Assembly: GCF_910592395.1 (NCBI RefSeq)
Contig: NC_088322.1
Coordinates: forward strand, 10,783,431 to 10,847,430
From: Lineus longissimus
Taxonomy: Eukaryota; Nemertea; Pilidiophora; Heteronemertea; Lineidae
Length of the DNA: 64,000 nucleotides
Direction: 5' to 3'
Under the pieces are notes generated by a model. That model was not told the DNA's origin. It did no database searches and saw nothing but the letters and a program-made list of their open reading frames with translations. A program made the position numbers and the translations under genes. Positions 1 to 13,415 of the stretch are shown in pieces; within the stretch, counting starts at the first letter, position 1; each line of letters begins with the position of its first letter.

Positions 1-3000
1 CCGTCATCTTCATTAATCGTTCGATGGTGACTACTGAATAGGCAATGTTGTCAACAATGCTCATCGTTATATAATGTCACAAAAGGCGTGGGTTTCATAC
101 CTATCACAATTTCAATTTCAGGTTTTGGTAGACTTGCCTCGTGCCCGGGGCCTCGTGACTCTCAACGCCGGACACCGGCAATTCCTCGGCACGAACATGT
201 TGCATAGACAAAGGGAGAATCATTAAACAAACCGAGAACCCAAACCAACCTTTAAAACCAACCCAGAGCATAATGCGATTTTCATTCACCAATTAAAATA
301 CATTAATTTCAGGAACCTTCTAGTCACCCAATCAACTACTTATCGAGCAATTCTTAGCTATCAAATAGCTCTCCATATCCTCTATGATCACTAATTGAAA
401 GCAGCGTTATCTAAATTGAAAGATTTAAATAACGCTCATTGGGTGCAGCGCCGATACGGAGAGGATATTCAGTTTCGATTTATCACAAATTTTCTGACAG
501 TTACGACATTCTGGCGTAAAATGGGATGGTACTCAACAAAACATTTCTGGAGCGATGATCAAGTAACGGTTGCATTCCATTTAGAAAGTAACTTTAAAAT
601 CTCCTGGACCCATTTGAAGATTTTGAATAAGCGCGGCGAACCGATGAAGTTTTAACCAAATCTCCAAATTTTGTATCCGGTTACGCAGGCGCTCTCACGA
701 TCTTCAGGACAACCCCTTTTTAAAAATTCACCCCACCAGTCGAGACTTATATCGACCCCACAAGTATTAAGAAGGTTTTATACCAGATATTAACGTGTCA
801 TTCCCGGCGTCTGTAGAGTTCTTGTGGTCACTACATAAGATGGTGTCCCTTGAGAATCCAAAAATGGCAAAAACCTTCTAATCCTAGTTTGGAATGGCGA
901 TTAAATATATAAATTCGATTCACATTCAGAAGAGATAATCTGGAAAGACTTGGCAATGCTTAGAATTAGAAATTGAGCCCCAAGCAAGGTTAACTCATGA
1001 GGAAGGAAGTCTGAGAAACAGCAGTGAAAACTGTTTCCCGATGACTGCTAGCAAACCATCAGCAATACATCACCATTTCGACATCAATCGAGTACCATCC
1101 CCGCTATAATGGAGCAACTCTCAAGAGACCAAGTAGAAAAAGTGATGCTATTGATGTAAACATCTCCGCAGATAGTCAAACAGAAGCCGCATCAGAGCAT
1201 TCTTACTCAGTGCCATGAGATCCACCGAGACCAACCGCGATCGAGGAGCAAGCAAATGTCACGAGCCATCGGGCTAAAAAGTGCATCTACTGAGGCAGCT
1301 TATAGAACTCCGGAAATTGAAACCCTCAATCACAGCTCATATCGATTAGAGATAAGTGAGTTCGGTGCTCACCGAAAATCGAACATTGTTGACTTGGCGC
1401 CAAGACAGCGCGCCATCAGAAGTGTGCAATCAACAACAACAAAAAAATACAAAAATACAGAGAACATGTAGTGAGGAAAGATGCTGTCTCGCTGCGTTTT
1501 CTATCATTGCATCGCTACTAAACTGCACCACAAAAGCTTTCATAAATGCCTGGCAATGACGGCAATTTCTTGATCAGTACGCTTGCTTATATCTCACACC
1601 GGCATGACAGGGGACCCGTTCATGATAAGCGTTCAATACTTCAAGCGAAGATGGTGGTTTCCGCGTGTGATAATTGGTGTGCATGGGCCTATTATTAACA
1701 TTAGTGGCATGGGCTGCTGATATTAGGTGGTGGCCCAACTGCCCGAGATCAACGATATCACAACAATAGTAGTCGAACACCCACGAAACAAGCTTCCATC
1801 TTCAAAAAACCAAGGCAATGCAACACCAACTTTCTCGAAATAACTCCTCAGGCCTACATGTACCTGTGAATGCGCGCCTATACACTCGCAAATGCGTGAT
1901 TTACATTCTTGGCAGCAAACACTGATGATACCATCGATCTGTATCAGAGAGCGGTGGCTATCCATCCATCCCATTACTTCGATCAGCAAATAACCATCAG
2001 TGTCTGAACGATTTACGTAAGTGTGTGCATTCCCAACCTGCATCCTATCATAGATCATACAGGTATCATTGGCTTGGCATCTTAGAGGGTGTAACATTGA
2101 TATCATACCTGATCATGAGAAGATTATTTAATTCAGGCGTATTATGCGCATACTTGTAGGCCTACAGACTTATAACATATCTTGAGAAGCTGTGTAGCTA
2201 CATGTAAGCGGTAAAGCCCTTAAACTAGCACCTAATAGGTCCAAGTGTTGTACAGAACTGCAATTCCCAACAGATTTAAGCACGGTGATGGCCTAAATTT
2301 TAGCTCCACTCTCGCGGTATGGTGAAAAACCGAAACCGACATTTCAGTATATATTCTGAAACACCTGAAGCTCCGAAAAGATCAGATCATGACTGCTTCC
2401 ACATTGTACCAACCCAGAGCAATTCAATTACCTTGTACCAAACCGCTGCGGCCAAAGCGAGACCCAAGGTATTTTACAAATTCAGCAAGAAGAAGAATAG
2501 TAGTTTTGCCATTCTTATTTGCTTTGATGAGCGTGTTCCTTTCTGAGATTGGAGGCAGACCAGCACCTGACTCTGAATCAATGTTCTTATCATGGGTACC
2601 AGAATACATTCCTTACATCCAGGCCTAGAAAGCACCGTTGGCGCTTCAGCTTGCTGGCGATACTTCGCAAGGAAAACAAAGCAGAAGTGGATTAGGCGTT
2701 GAGAAAATAAGACAAGAATTGGCTGCTTTCATGGGAGGTAGTTATAGTTAATGAAAACACTAAGATTCGCTTATCCAACTTACTGTTGATGCCAGGCATC
2801 ATACTTTATTGTTATATAGCTTATACATGTACATGAATATTCTCGATAGTTCAAGTGTGGCGAGAAACCGCATCGAATATCAGGACCCATCATCCCAAAG
2901 CAGGCCGGTATGTTTATTTGCCCTTGCCGGTCTAGGACTCTCAACCCGATGTAACTGTAAGCTGTTTCGTGGGGGTCGATGTCAATAAGATTTGATTTAC

Positions 3001-3312
3001 ATAGTGTCGTTCTTGAAATACACTCGACCTTTGGGTGAGCCTGGCCCAGTTCCATACTTCATACCAACCCGATTGATCATCAGGAATTACCAGAAAATAT
3101 ATGCTGCATGATTGCCTACCTCCAGCGTTATGGGAAACGAAATGACGTACTTATTTCCACTAATAAGCTTATTCATCACCTTTTTTATCCCAGATATATA
3201 TACTTTAGTAGACATAATGCACAGTGTACCGGAAATGCATTGAAAAAAGTTTGGCAAGTGCATCACCTGTACTCGAGTCGGGTACATGTATCAGTGTGGG
3301 AGATTCACTTGG
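1..3312. other. No supported gene (left flank)
   Basis: I see no exon with recognisable family similarity on either strand. The open frames here are short, compositionally random and lack splice context. The next neurexin exons must lie leftward of 10361, so this stretch is probably part of a long neurexin intron or lies beyond it; no LamG or EGF signature could be found to decide. Confidence 0.5.
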
Positions 3313-3537
3313 CAGTATTCGCATTGTATGAAAATATGGGAACAGGCGGCACTGTGTACAGTTCCTTTTAAATAGACCTCCATGGAGGTCTATTTAAAAG
3401 TATATATGGAGGTCTATTTAAAGTATCTCCATGGAGTTCCTTCATAGATACTTGTCTATTTAAAAGTATCTATGCTTTAAGGAACTGTACACAGTGCCGC
3501 CTGCTCCCATATTTTCATACACAGTATTCGCATTGTA
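3313..3537. mobile_element. Foldback (MITE-like) element with direct-repeat flanks
   Basis: The segment 3325-3370 recurs as its reverse complement at about 3475-3521, giving near-perfect terminal inverted arms of about 45 bp. The centre (3371-3470) contains further nested palindromes around the string cctccatggaggtc. A 16-bp direct repeat, cagtattcgcattgta, flanks it at 3313-3328 and 3522-3537; it overlaps the arm tips, so the true target-site duplication is 12-16 bp. There is no coding capacity. This is the structure of a small non-autonomous foldback DNA element. The family is unknown, and a duplication this long is unusual for common TIR superfamilies. Confidence 0.75.
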
Positions 3538-6500
3538 ACAATGTCTCTTTGGTTCTGCATGTAGCTTCTTACGATGCATATGCTGTCGCGTGAATCAACA
3601 CACTGATGACGTTTTAGAGATCTTCGGAAAATGACTCAAACGTATGCCAAATGAATGTGACTGTACTGTGACTTGAAGTTTTGTTATCATCCAGCCTGAG
3701 CTTGGCTAGCCGATATCGCTGCTGAGTAAATGATGGAGGGGTGCAGTGAGACTGAGAGCGCATCATCAATAAAAGTGATCTGACTTCGCACTTGGGACCC
3801 ATTTGAATTATTCAAACGTCATTTCGAGTTGAAATTTACGATAACAGATACATTTTGTCATAGGTTTATGAGTGGCCAAAGCCATTGATTATGTATTTGA
3901 AGTTGTTCTGCTCCTTCAGGAATGAAGTGTAGTGATTTGTAATCTCAGTAGGTTCATGTTGAAGACGTCTCAGAGGCTCAGCAAGACCTCTTGGTTGGCA
4001 TAAGTAAAGTCTGGCGTATAGTCCGTCTTTCATCTATGAAAATATTGGTTCGTTCAGTTTGTTTGTCATGATATATTTCTCCACTATAACTAAGTTTTCA
4101 GATCGTCAACTCCAGTCCCTGTCAACCCACTTACTTGGCGACGGAATGAAAAATAGAGTAAGGTAAAGTGGTACAATAACTGTCAGCACACATTGATGCA
4201 AACAGAGGCTGTCATTGTACAGAGTTTATAATTGTACCACCATACCACGAAAAATGAAGTGCAGGATAAACCTTCTTTGTCAGTGTATATAGGCTAGCCT
4301 AAGATGAGCACTAAAAGCATCTGAGAAATATATTAGGCACAAACACTGCTGCTAGCTATACTGTACTAAAGCTGACGTGTATAAACTCCCCTTAGCTATA
4401 TGAAAACTCTGGTATAAAAACGATGAAAGAGCGTAGGTAGACTGAGCATTCCTCAGACATGCAAAGGAAGGAAGCTATGCCTCTCTCTTACCCAAAGCAA
4501 TTCAGGTGGCTGATACCTTTCAACTTAAACCGTCTTAACGCTATAGTACCCGATATACCGTTCTGTTCATGAGAAAAAAAGCGTTAACCCAGCAGTATGA
4601 GGGCACACGCGATGGGTCAAGCGCCGCACAAACAAGTGAATCTAATTACTTTTGTCTAATTTACCCGGATTCCTTTACACCACAGGTCAAATTGGGTAAC
4701 ATCCCAACGATTAATCATTTAGCCTATCATGTTTAGGTTCAATTTTATAGCAATTTTATAGCAATTTTGATTCCTTTTTAAATGCATGCCTAGTGTCATA
4801 TTGGATGGCTTCGACTCTCATCAGTGTGTTCAGGTTATGCAACACCGCCGCAGTGTTGTCGGTCAACCATAGTGCCAAATCGCATAACATACGCAGGCTG
4901 TTTAAGCCCATGTTGCATACTTCGGATGATTAAATTTGTTCAGGTGTCAACAAGACACCAATTACATTATGATCATTATCTGTCTGGCGCTGTGGGTATA
5001 ATGTCCCTTAAATAATGAGAAGTATGCCGATATATTGAAAATTGGATTATTATCCAGTGACCGTGTAATATTTTTTATATTGGTAAGCGTAATAATCATG
5101 GTACTAAAATTCCAACGAGCAAAGTAAGCTTTGATCAAAATATGACATACAAAGTGATAAGGGTACATCATTTCATGATCAATAGTATATATACACGAAC
5201 AAGGAGTGGCCATTCCTTTCATTAAGTAATGAAAACCATTACACTAGTATTCATTTTAGTACATGTACATGACCTACATAAAGTAGCTTTGGATTATTTC
5301 ATTCACAAAACTTGTTTATGAATGCTGCGTATTATTAGGTGACCCGCGTCGACCCCCACAAGGGAAATAGGCGTTCTCGTTAACAAAAGCTGGACTATTT
5401 TGTACGCCTACCTCGCGAAGACAGGATACAGCAGTACATTTTGGCATGGTTACACGAACCATTAATCCCAGCAACAAACTGTCCCAAACAATGTGACGAT
5501 TCACGCCGTGCTCATCCTGACTATGCCTTAACCCAACACTTTCTTACTGGTTTTATAACAAAAGGAACAGCGTTATAAGACAAAGAGACAAAGGGTTAAG
5601 CTGCCCTTCCTACAAATTGCCAAAGCAAACCATTTGATTTACAAATGTGTGTATGTATATAAAATTATGCCTCTAGTTGTTTGTTTCTCTGTCCCAAACT
5701 AATAGACCATGACAAAGTGCCATGTTTATTTTTGAAGTTGATTGTGTCCTTGCGCAAAGCAGGTGGTCAGCAACAATACATTCAGCTGCCTTATTACCCT
5801 CATGGCGCTCTATGGGCGGTTAACGTCAACACCAAGTCTCCTTTCAAGAAGGAGGATGATACTGGCGCACAACCCCGGTAGATCGGATGATTATCCTGGA
5901 GTATGGTACGTTTATGATTGTCGTGTTAAAGTAAATTCTTGTTAATGCATTATTTCGAAGTCTGCCACACAACAAGTAAGGCTACACCTAAATCATCTTG
6001 TCAATATTTTCCAAGTCCACAAGCATGTTCATTAGTTGAACACCAGACAAAACAGGTAGGTGTTTGGACGTTTACGGGCTGATGCTCCAAGTATATATGA
6101 CCCACGGGATAACAATATGTTAAGTCCGGGGTGTTTGAGTTTAAGGTGACTTGATCGTGGGTGAATAGGCTTGTTTATGAATATCCAGCATGGTGTTAGA
6201 CACAATATAAGTCACAGACTTTTCATTTATGGGCCTACTGCATGTTGTACAAAATTAGCTCAAAGAGTCCAGTAATTGTCACAAGTCGCACTGGGGAGAA
6301 GTTAATGACCACTAATTGACTTATTATTGTACATACATTGTATATTAGTTACATGAAAATAACGTGAAAACATGCCGTTTGAAAAAAGTATTTCAATATT
6401 TATGAGACATATCCATTCTGTCGATCCCAAGCGTTGGCAAACACATATCGGCCGGTGTAGCAGTTTGAAATGTCTTAGGTCACAAAGTCCGGGGAACAAA

Positions 6501-6895
6501 GATTTCTATTATGGGCTATGATATTCATGCTATTGACGATCACGGCCTTAAAAGAAGCATAAACGATAATACTTCAGAAAGCATTAGGGCCAGACACATT
6601 TTCCAACGGGACATTTTCTACTTGCACACAAAGATATCCCCTCGCTTACCCATCCTCTTGTGACTAGAAAAATGTCTGATCACAGCGACTGGCCACTGCC
6701 TCTATCGATATTAAGTTTATTTGAATCGAAATATTTGGACTCGGAAATGTTGACAGTCATGCATATACATGTATACTTGTGATAAAAAACAACTCTTAAG
6801 ATCGAATGTGGACAACTATTGCAAATCTTAAATGATTGTTCTGCAAGTAATACTGTACACTAATCATTCGTTGCTTTCATTTATCCGATTACATC
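3538..6895. other. No supported gene; one dispersed motif
   Basis: No coding exon could be supported. The stretch 6462-6515 resembles 40279-40331 and 44918-44972: each holds a tttgaaatgtc-like string, then tccggggaacaa or a close variant, then a string ending near tatgggct. It is therefore a short piece of a dispersed repeat. The rest is AT-rich sequence with scattered acatgta palindromes. Confidence 0.45.
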
Positions 6896-7166
6896 CTAGT
6901 CATCACCCCCTCCAGGGAAAACATGATTGTTTCGTTGACACAGACGGAACACGCGACCACACCGAATCGGAAGATCTGATTGCTTCCCCGGCTCACCAGT
7001 GGTGGACTTCATCCCTCAAAAGAAACATGACCGTTTCATTAAAACAGGAGGAACAAAGCGATCAGAAATAGAAGAATCCCACTGCTGCCGCGGCCGCCTA
7101 GTGGTCATCACCCCCTCCAGGAAGACATGATCATATCATTAATACTAACGGAACAAGCGATCAAAC
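6896..7166. repeat. Degenerate three-copy tandem repeat, period about 103 bp
   Basis: Three related blocks start near 6896, 7000 and 7101. Each has a catcaccccctcca-like start, then an acatgat(t/c) segment, then cattaa or gttgac, and ends in ggaacaa/cgcgat(c/c)a-like sequence. Blocks 1 and 3 are the most alike. An octanucleotide gcggccgc lies between blocks 2 and 3. An open frame crosses part of the array, but the codon pattern and lack of homology do not support a gene. Confidence 0.55.
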
Positions 7167-9024
7167 TATATCGGAGTATGACAAGACATCACCCACTGAT
7201 ACGGATATCCAACTCAGCAGAGAGACAGATATCAAATATGATATGTAGATATTTCCTGTAAAAAAACGAGTTGGCAGGAAAACGAACTGACCGATTTGAT
7301 AACACATTTGATATCTTTTCCATTAATAAAATTGGACTGATTCATGTTATACTCAGTTCATGGACATGTTTATGATGATTTTTAAAGACTGCTACCGTGC
7401 TGATGTTTGTCCTATTTATTCTCAATTAATGTTTTAAAAACTAGAGAGAATCACAAGGCATTGGCCTCTGCAGGCGTCGTTGTCGTCTTAAAATCGTCAA
7501 ATATCGCCAAGGTATATCAGAAAGTTCAAAAGGGGTCCCAAAACAGTCTTTTATTAAGGGTTGTGACCAGCGTTATTTTCAAAATGATTAATAGCTACAC
7601 GGCCTAGATTGCTTTCAATAAAAGTGTCATACATTTATTACAATCCAAATATGTATCAAACACTGCCTGTGTATCGGTTTGAATAATGATAATATCGACA
7701 CAAAGTAATACATTGTAATGATGAACTGAATTATTCAAGGCTTCTCTTTCTTTCTTTGGTTTATTTTGACATTTCGTGCAGACACACGATCAATGGTCTG
7801 AAGAATGCGCTGTAAAGTCATAACATGACGATGTTGAACGAGGCCAACAACATTAAAAGATTTACAAACAGGCCCTTCGCTCAAATATTCACCGCACAGA
7901 ACAAAATATATGCATGGTTTGACCGTTCCTTCTACTACCCTATTGTCAGATACGGCTTTGTGAATTAGTGACCAGTGCCGACATGATCATGCAGTAGATG
8001 CCATACTCGCCATAGGCTTTGAGCATGTATCTAACAACAGGTAGGCCATCTCAAATATATCAGTTGAAAGTCTTTGTAGGTGAGATCGATCATCAGAAGC
8101 GCCCGAGAAAGTAAACCCAACCAGGGCCCAACCAACAAGCATTCCCGAGTCCGAGCATAGCGGATGCCCCTATCGCAATCGGAGAACAAGCAGCAGCAGC
8201 GTAAGGAGTGCCTGGCCTGACACACCAAGCTGGTGTACGTATCTAGGTCTACCTATTGAGAATTCTTGCCAAGGTTAACTATTTAACTTATTTGTAAAAC
8301 GATTGATTTTCAGCCACTCAACCGAGAAGGCCAAAGCTTTGCTTGCATGCCAGTCTAACATTCATCATCAACAAGAGATGGTGATCTGTTTGGTAACATT
8401 TCTCTGGGGACATATCCTTTGAAAATGAATGCTTAATAAACAAACTTAGATTGGAAATTTGACGTGAACAAGTTTCACGGTTCATGTCAGATGTCTTAAA
8501 TATTATGAGAGTTGAACTATATGGCTCTACAGCTTGTAATTCAGATAATGCCAATTCTAAAGGGCCTCGCCAAGAGGCCAAACCTTTGATAATGCTAATG
8601 ATACAAAATGAGAATTGGGGAGAATAGCATGCACGGGTCTTTATGTTGCTTAGAAAAAGATTTTGAATGCATCCAAATAAATCTGACCTGAATTTTGTGG
8701 CCAGTGACCTGCTCAGGGCAGGTCGTGAAAGCATTGCATTCAACGTGAAAATCAAAAGCTTTTGTTCTCTGATATTTTGCGAAAAAGATCTGTCTGCGAT
8801 TGTCAGACAGTACACTTCACGGGCTATTGATGAATGAATAAATGGTCACAGTGCATGAAGCATTCCTTTGAACGCATTAGTCTGCTGTGTAGCATGTAGA
8901 TGGGCGCTTCAAATTTAGTACCTACCCTTGACACAGAGCGCTTGGTTTGTTGTTCTGATATCGTTTGTATTGTACGATGGTTGACTGTACAAACATTCTG
9001 CCGTGCTTGTTATAGCTCGTCAAA
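7167..9024. other. No supported gene
   Basis: A 165-codon open frame on the minus strand (8318-8815) has no recognisable domain, no splice context and no matching family. It is noted only as a possible old retroelement shadow. Nothing else in this stretch could be assigned. Confidence 0.4.
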
Positions 9025-9029
9025 GAATA

Positions 9030-9300
9030 TCATGCAGGTTTCGCAAGCCTTATTAGAGAGGTTTCGCAACTTCTACGAAGAGCTACGATGAGCTACGAAC
9101 GACGAAGTTCGAAGCCCATGTAAATACATTTATCGACGATTATTTTTGAAGATTTTCCCGATCGATTCCTCGTAGAACAGATGATAGAAAACGATTCACG
9201 AGTGTCTCGTAGATGAGTTGGTACAAGATTTGATGACACGACAAACCTTCGTACTTCGTCGTTCGTATGGATCGCGAAACCTGCCTATCAAGGGCTACGA
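9030..9300. mobile_element. MITE-like element, family A (gcaggtttcgc ends)
   Basis: The left end near 9033 reads gcaggtttcgca and the right end near 9270-9281 reads tgcgaaacctgc-like in inverted orientation. Inside each end, the string acgaacgacgaagt(t/a)cgaa occurs in opposite orientations (about 9095-9112 and 9248-9265). Just beyond, at about 9291-9345, the start of a second copy begins (gggctacgaacgaagaactacg). Related degraded copies lie at 13416-13572, 29715-29762 and 62330-62392. There is no coding capacity. It is a non-autonomous inverted-repeat family. Confidence 0.7.
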
Positions 9301-10360
9301 ACGAAGAACTACGAATTGTATCAAATTATTCTATCGATGATTTTAAATGCTGAATATATAATTTTGCAAGTTATGGAGATACGAGGATCCGTCTTTTTCT
9401 CGCTCGGTCGTACTTTGACTAGTTAGAGATGAGAGGACGGTGGTCACCTTTATAGTCTTGATCGATATGTGCTCGCGTTTTCGACGCCATATCATACTGC
9501 CATATGTGCGACGGTGATAGTTACGACAAAATGCAACAGTGACACGAACAGCTTAAACAAATATTTGATGCAAACTTATGTAATCAGTAATCAAGCAATG
9601 AGGACCAATATAACTCATATAACCACTGATACCTGAAAGGCTAACACCACTCGTTCAACATTTAAAGTTTGAAATTTACAATTGAAAATTTGCAATTTCA
9701 TTAATACGCACTGAATATCATTTTCAAATTGCCGTTCTGTAGACCGATATACAAAAACTATATATAACAAGTTTCAGGAAAGTTGCATGCAAGATAGCCG
9801 CACTGCGGCATTGTGTATAACTGCATTTCTATTTCCCTGACCTACGGTTTAAGTACGACGAACGGAATACCCCTTAAACGTTTTAGTCTTGTCTTTACCA
9901 TTTACCATATCCCAAGTACACACTCAGCTAATAAAGTTATCAGTGCCTAGCAGGATTAAAAGTGTTTTCACGGTTATTACCATTATTTCCGTTTGTTGAT
10001 CCTCCAGAGATTCAGTTCATGCAAAAAAGACCATGCTCCGTTTTCCTCTTTGAGGGAACTCGATAGCCCGCAAGTATTATGCGACAGGGTTATCAAAAGT
10101 GTCGGAAAGCTGTCACATGTGAGGTTTTAACCTGTGCTAAAACCCTCAAGGCATTACTGAACTTATAGCAATACGCCAGTTTCGACCATACCATCGTTTA
10201 CAAAGGTGTAATAACATGTAAATCGCGTGGCATGGTTAAGTTTCATTTTCTGCCTGGCCACAAGGCCTATTTGAAATGGGCCTAGCATTCTTGGCCACGT
10301 GATATCATATGATAAAGCAGTGTACATCAGATTGGATGTTCACCTGGATTTGGCTCTTAC
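9301..10360. other. No gene; presumed proximal part of neurexin intron 1
   Basis: This stretch follows the splice donor of the neurexin first coding exon on the minus strand (donor bases 10356-10360 in complement). I see no further LamG or EGF exon in it. Confidence 0.45.
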
Positions 10361-11105
10361 CTGTATGACAGTTGATGCGGGCGCAGTCACAGTCATTCCC
10401 AGAATCCTTGGAGATGCAAATACATCCTTTCCTGCAAGTGTTATCGCTGTCACAAGACTCCTGGGGTACGTCCGTTATCCCCTCACCCCCTTCTAGCTTG
10501 CCTGCCCTGATGGGTTCACACGAGCAGTTGGTCGCGATGATATTCCTCACGGCACCCTTGAACCTCTTCTCGAAGAAGACGGAGGGCAGAGCCAGAAGAT
10601 GCAAGCCACCTCCGTTATACTTGGCGTAAGGTATTCCACCAAAGTATAAGGGGCTGTTCTTCTCTAGTATACCAAACTTAAAATCAGATCCGAAGGATGT
10701 TTTGCTGTCCGCATTGCCATCAATGACTAAAGTAGTCTCCATACGATTTCGCCGTATTTCTACCGTGTGCCACTGGTTGTCATTCAGACCTGTACCCATT
10801 TCGAGCTGGACGGACCCATCCCTGCCATCCACTATATTCAACCGTAAGATGACCCTTCCTTCCTTTATGCGCATTTCGAAGAAATCGTAACTGCCCCCAT
10901 CGTCGGTGTACATCAGTAATCCATTGGGCTGGGTTGTTTTGAAATCGAATCGGAGTTGCGAATCTTTGCAGGCATGCCATTTTGGGAACTGGGCATAACT
11001 TGTCCCCGTTCCTTGGAAGGAGATAGCATCGGCGATAGAAAGGGTCGAGGCCAGGTACAACAAAGCCAGGAACACAGCAGGTAGGGACGTCAGCCCCAGG
11101 GACAT
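10361..11105 (-). CDS. Alpha-neurexin, first coding exon (partial gene)
   Basis: Neurexin is a presynaptic adhesion receptor that binds neuroligins and other partners through LamG (LNS) domains. The exon encodes 248 residues plus one base (phase 1) before a gtaag donor. Residues 1-27 form a signal peptide ending ADA. Residues about 28-200 are LamG1, with YAQFPKWHAC, PNGLLMYTDDGGSYDFFEM, NDNQWHTVEIRRN and FKGAVRNI in family order, closest in feel to protostome Nrx-1. Residues after about 225 begin EGF1. The chosen Met (11105) gives a clean signal peptide. An upstream in-frame Met at 11210 would add 35 mostly basic residues and cannot be excluded. EGF1 carries an extra Cys where the family usually has Gly (KGCICIS against the HGGICIS type). 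The remaining exons are outside or unseen to the left. Confidence 0.9.
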
Positions 11106-11640
11106 ACCCTTATCGGAGAGTGACCTCGGTGTCCTTGTAGAAAAACGTCGAGTCCGGTCACTATCCAGACTTCTGGATGGCTGTGACCTCAGGTAAGTTC
11201 TTTCCCACATGTCGAAGTTGAGGGAAATTGAAGGGAGGTCCCGTTTTGAGGAAAATAAAGCTAACCGTAAAATTTACAGCATGCTGCTCACACCCTATCC
11301 GCTCCCACCTGTGGGCTGTGCTTCGGTTGAAGTCTGTGTAGAGGTATTCCAATGAATGCACTCGTCCGAGAATAGAATTTGTAGGCCGACTGAATAAAAA
11401 CTTTAACAATAGCGCAATACCAAGTATACAGCTATCCACTGATTTGATCTATTCCCCAATGGTATTCCATGAGGCCTAGAAGAGTAAAACCTCAGAAAAC
11501 TGACAACAAACTTTAACCTCGTTTCAAAGCGGGTATCTCTCGCAGAGCGAGTAGTTCCGAAGTTCCAAAGAAGTTGGCAGTAAGTTCAGTCGCTCTGCGC
11601 GCAGATTCTGATCAGTCTCGGGCTCCAGCCGCATTCTCTG

Positions 11641-11649
11641 TTTATAAAC
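11641..11649 (-). promoter_or_regulatory. Possible TATA box for neurexin
   Basis: On the minus strand this reads gtttataaa, about 540 bp upstream of the chosen neurexin start codon. No transcription start can be shown, and a single TATA-like string is weak evidence. Confidence 0.22.
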
Positions 11650-13415
11650 TCGCTCCTACCGCCCCCGATTGCTGACGAGCAAGAGCCGGACCTAAGTATC
11701 CTAAAGAGCTGACGTTGGCTGACGAGTTCTAATGGCGAATGAGTGTGTTTTATGGTATAGGCTGTTCCAAATGGCTATTTCCTAACCATTGGTGTGTTGA
11801 CACTTTAGATTCGAACATAATTCCTATACAGCTACGCGCTGAACCTGTTGGTGTTTGGGCTGGTCACTCTAATGTGTTAAACCACGTTGTGCGATCGAGT
11901 TGTCACGAATTGGTATTTGTCATCGTAGGTGCATTCAGCTGACAGTAACTAAAAATGTGTTATAAATATCTTGGTATATCACAAAACAAACTTGTTCATA
12001 TCTAAACTGCTGAATTTACCAATTTACCTTTCCCGCTGCGTATCCACACAGTTCCCTTGCGCTGGTTAGCCCCTTGTTGCTTTAGGCTGCGTGGCCAACC
12101 GAATTATTCATACCATAAAACGTCGTCCTTTCCAAAATTGGCCGCTAGAACTAGCTGCGGTGACCCGAGCCCGGTTACACGCTGCATTAAAGTATCTGGT
12201 TGCGCATTTCAGGAAAGTGTTCATTTCCGCTTAACATTAATTAATATCTCCAATAGGAGTTGAAACTAATGATAAGTGGCATGACAGGTTTATGATACTG
12301 GGCCCATGACGACTTACGACAAACAGCAGCGGTTGTCACCAACACAGGGCTGTTCATATAATATTGAGAACTCCGAAGGAAAAAGAAAAAGAAGGAGACG
12401 GAGAAGATTGAAGAAGAAGATGAACAGCATGTCTGTCAAATAGTGACCAATGCAATATGTAAAAAGCTTTTAGCTCATTGACGCTCCGCTCTGCTCAAAC
12501 CGTGCATTCACAACGCGAGCACACATTTGTGGACTATGTACATTGTAGTATGATGTTTTGCCGCAAATACTCTTGGCGATAACAAAGCAAAGTACTCGAC
12601 CTTTATCAAATACTCGGCCAGCAGCCCTTTGAAAAGCCATACACACCAACTCTATACACATATCATGTATATGCTGGTATTGAACTTACGATAATACCTA
12701 ACATAGAAAATGAGCTTATACTTTTTGTCTGGAAATCGCAGTCAAAACATTCGCGACGTTGTCCTCAAAAGACCTCGTTCGGGACAAATGAAAATAAAAA
12801 ATAAACGCCGGACCCTCTCTGCGTACAACAATAGCGATGATTCGGATATTCGAATTTTGGGGTTGGGTTGCGGTGGTAAAAACCCTTTGAGTGCTCAAGG
12901 CAGTGTCTTTCTTTCATTCGCGCTGGTGTAGGTAGTATGTTAAATAAACCCTGTGGAAAACGTGTAATGTATGGTGACGGGTAAAGGTATGTTTCTACAG
13001 AGACCAAAAACCTTCAATACCTAGGAGATACAACGGTATAACACAATCCTTTCTCATCGCGGCAAAATTATAACCTTACGACACTTTCCTACATATTCCG
13101 ATTGCGACCAGCTCAAATTGAGATTCCCGCATGTCACATAGTAAACTAGGAAATTATATAGTTTTCTATGCGAAAAAAACTCGCTCATAAATCGATCATT
13201 CATGAACCAGATTAGGTACTTTTTTTAAAGTAAATAATCGGTTTGATGACACGGAAAAAATATGGCGTAATTGCCTGCAATCGGTCGTAAGCTTAACCAC
13301 TCATCAGAATGCAATTCACCTCACAAATTCCGAAGTGATATTTGGCCTGGTATGGGGGAGTGTTCCAGATCCATATTTGTAATACTGACGTACACCGACG
13401 TACCACACTTGTTTT

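Noticed and set aside
395-655. 86-codon plus-strand open frame near the left end
   Set aside because: It begins at TTG rather than ATG, has no recognisable domain, and no splice context links it to another exon.
1723-2106. 127-codon minus-strand frame with several Cys
   Set aside because: Cys spacing matches no EGF, LamG or zinc-finger pattern I know, and it has no flanking splice logic for neurexin.
8318-8815. 165-codon minus-strand frame, possibly a reverse-transcriptase relic
   Set aside because: I could not place any RT or endonuclease motif; the plus strand has many stops. It stays unassigned.
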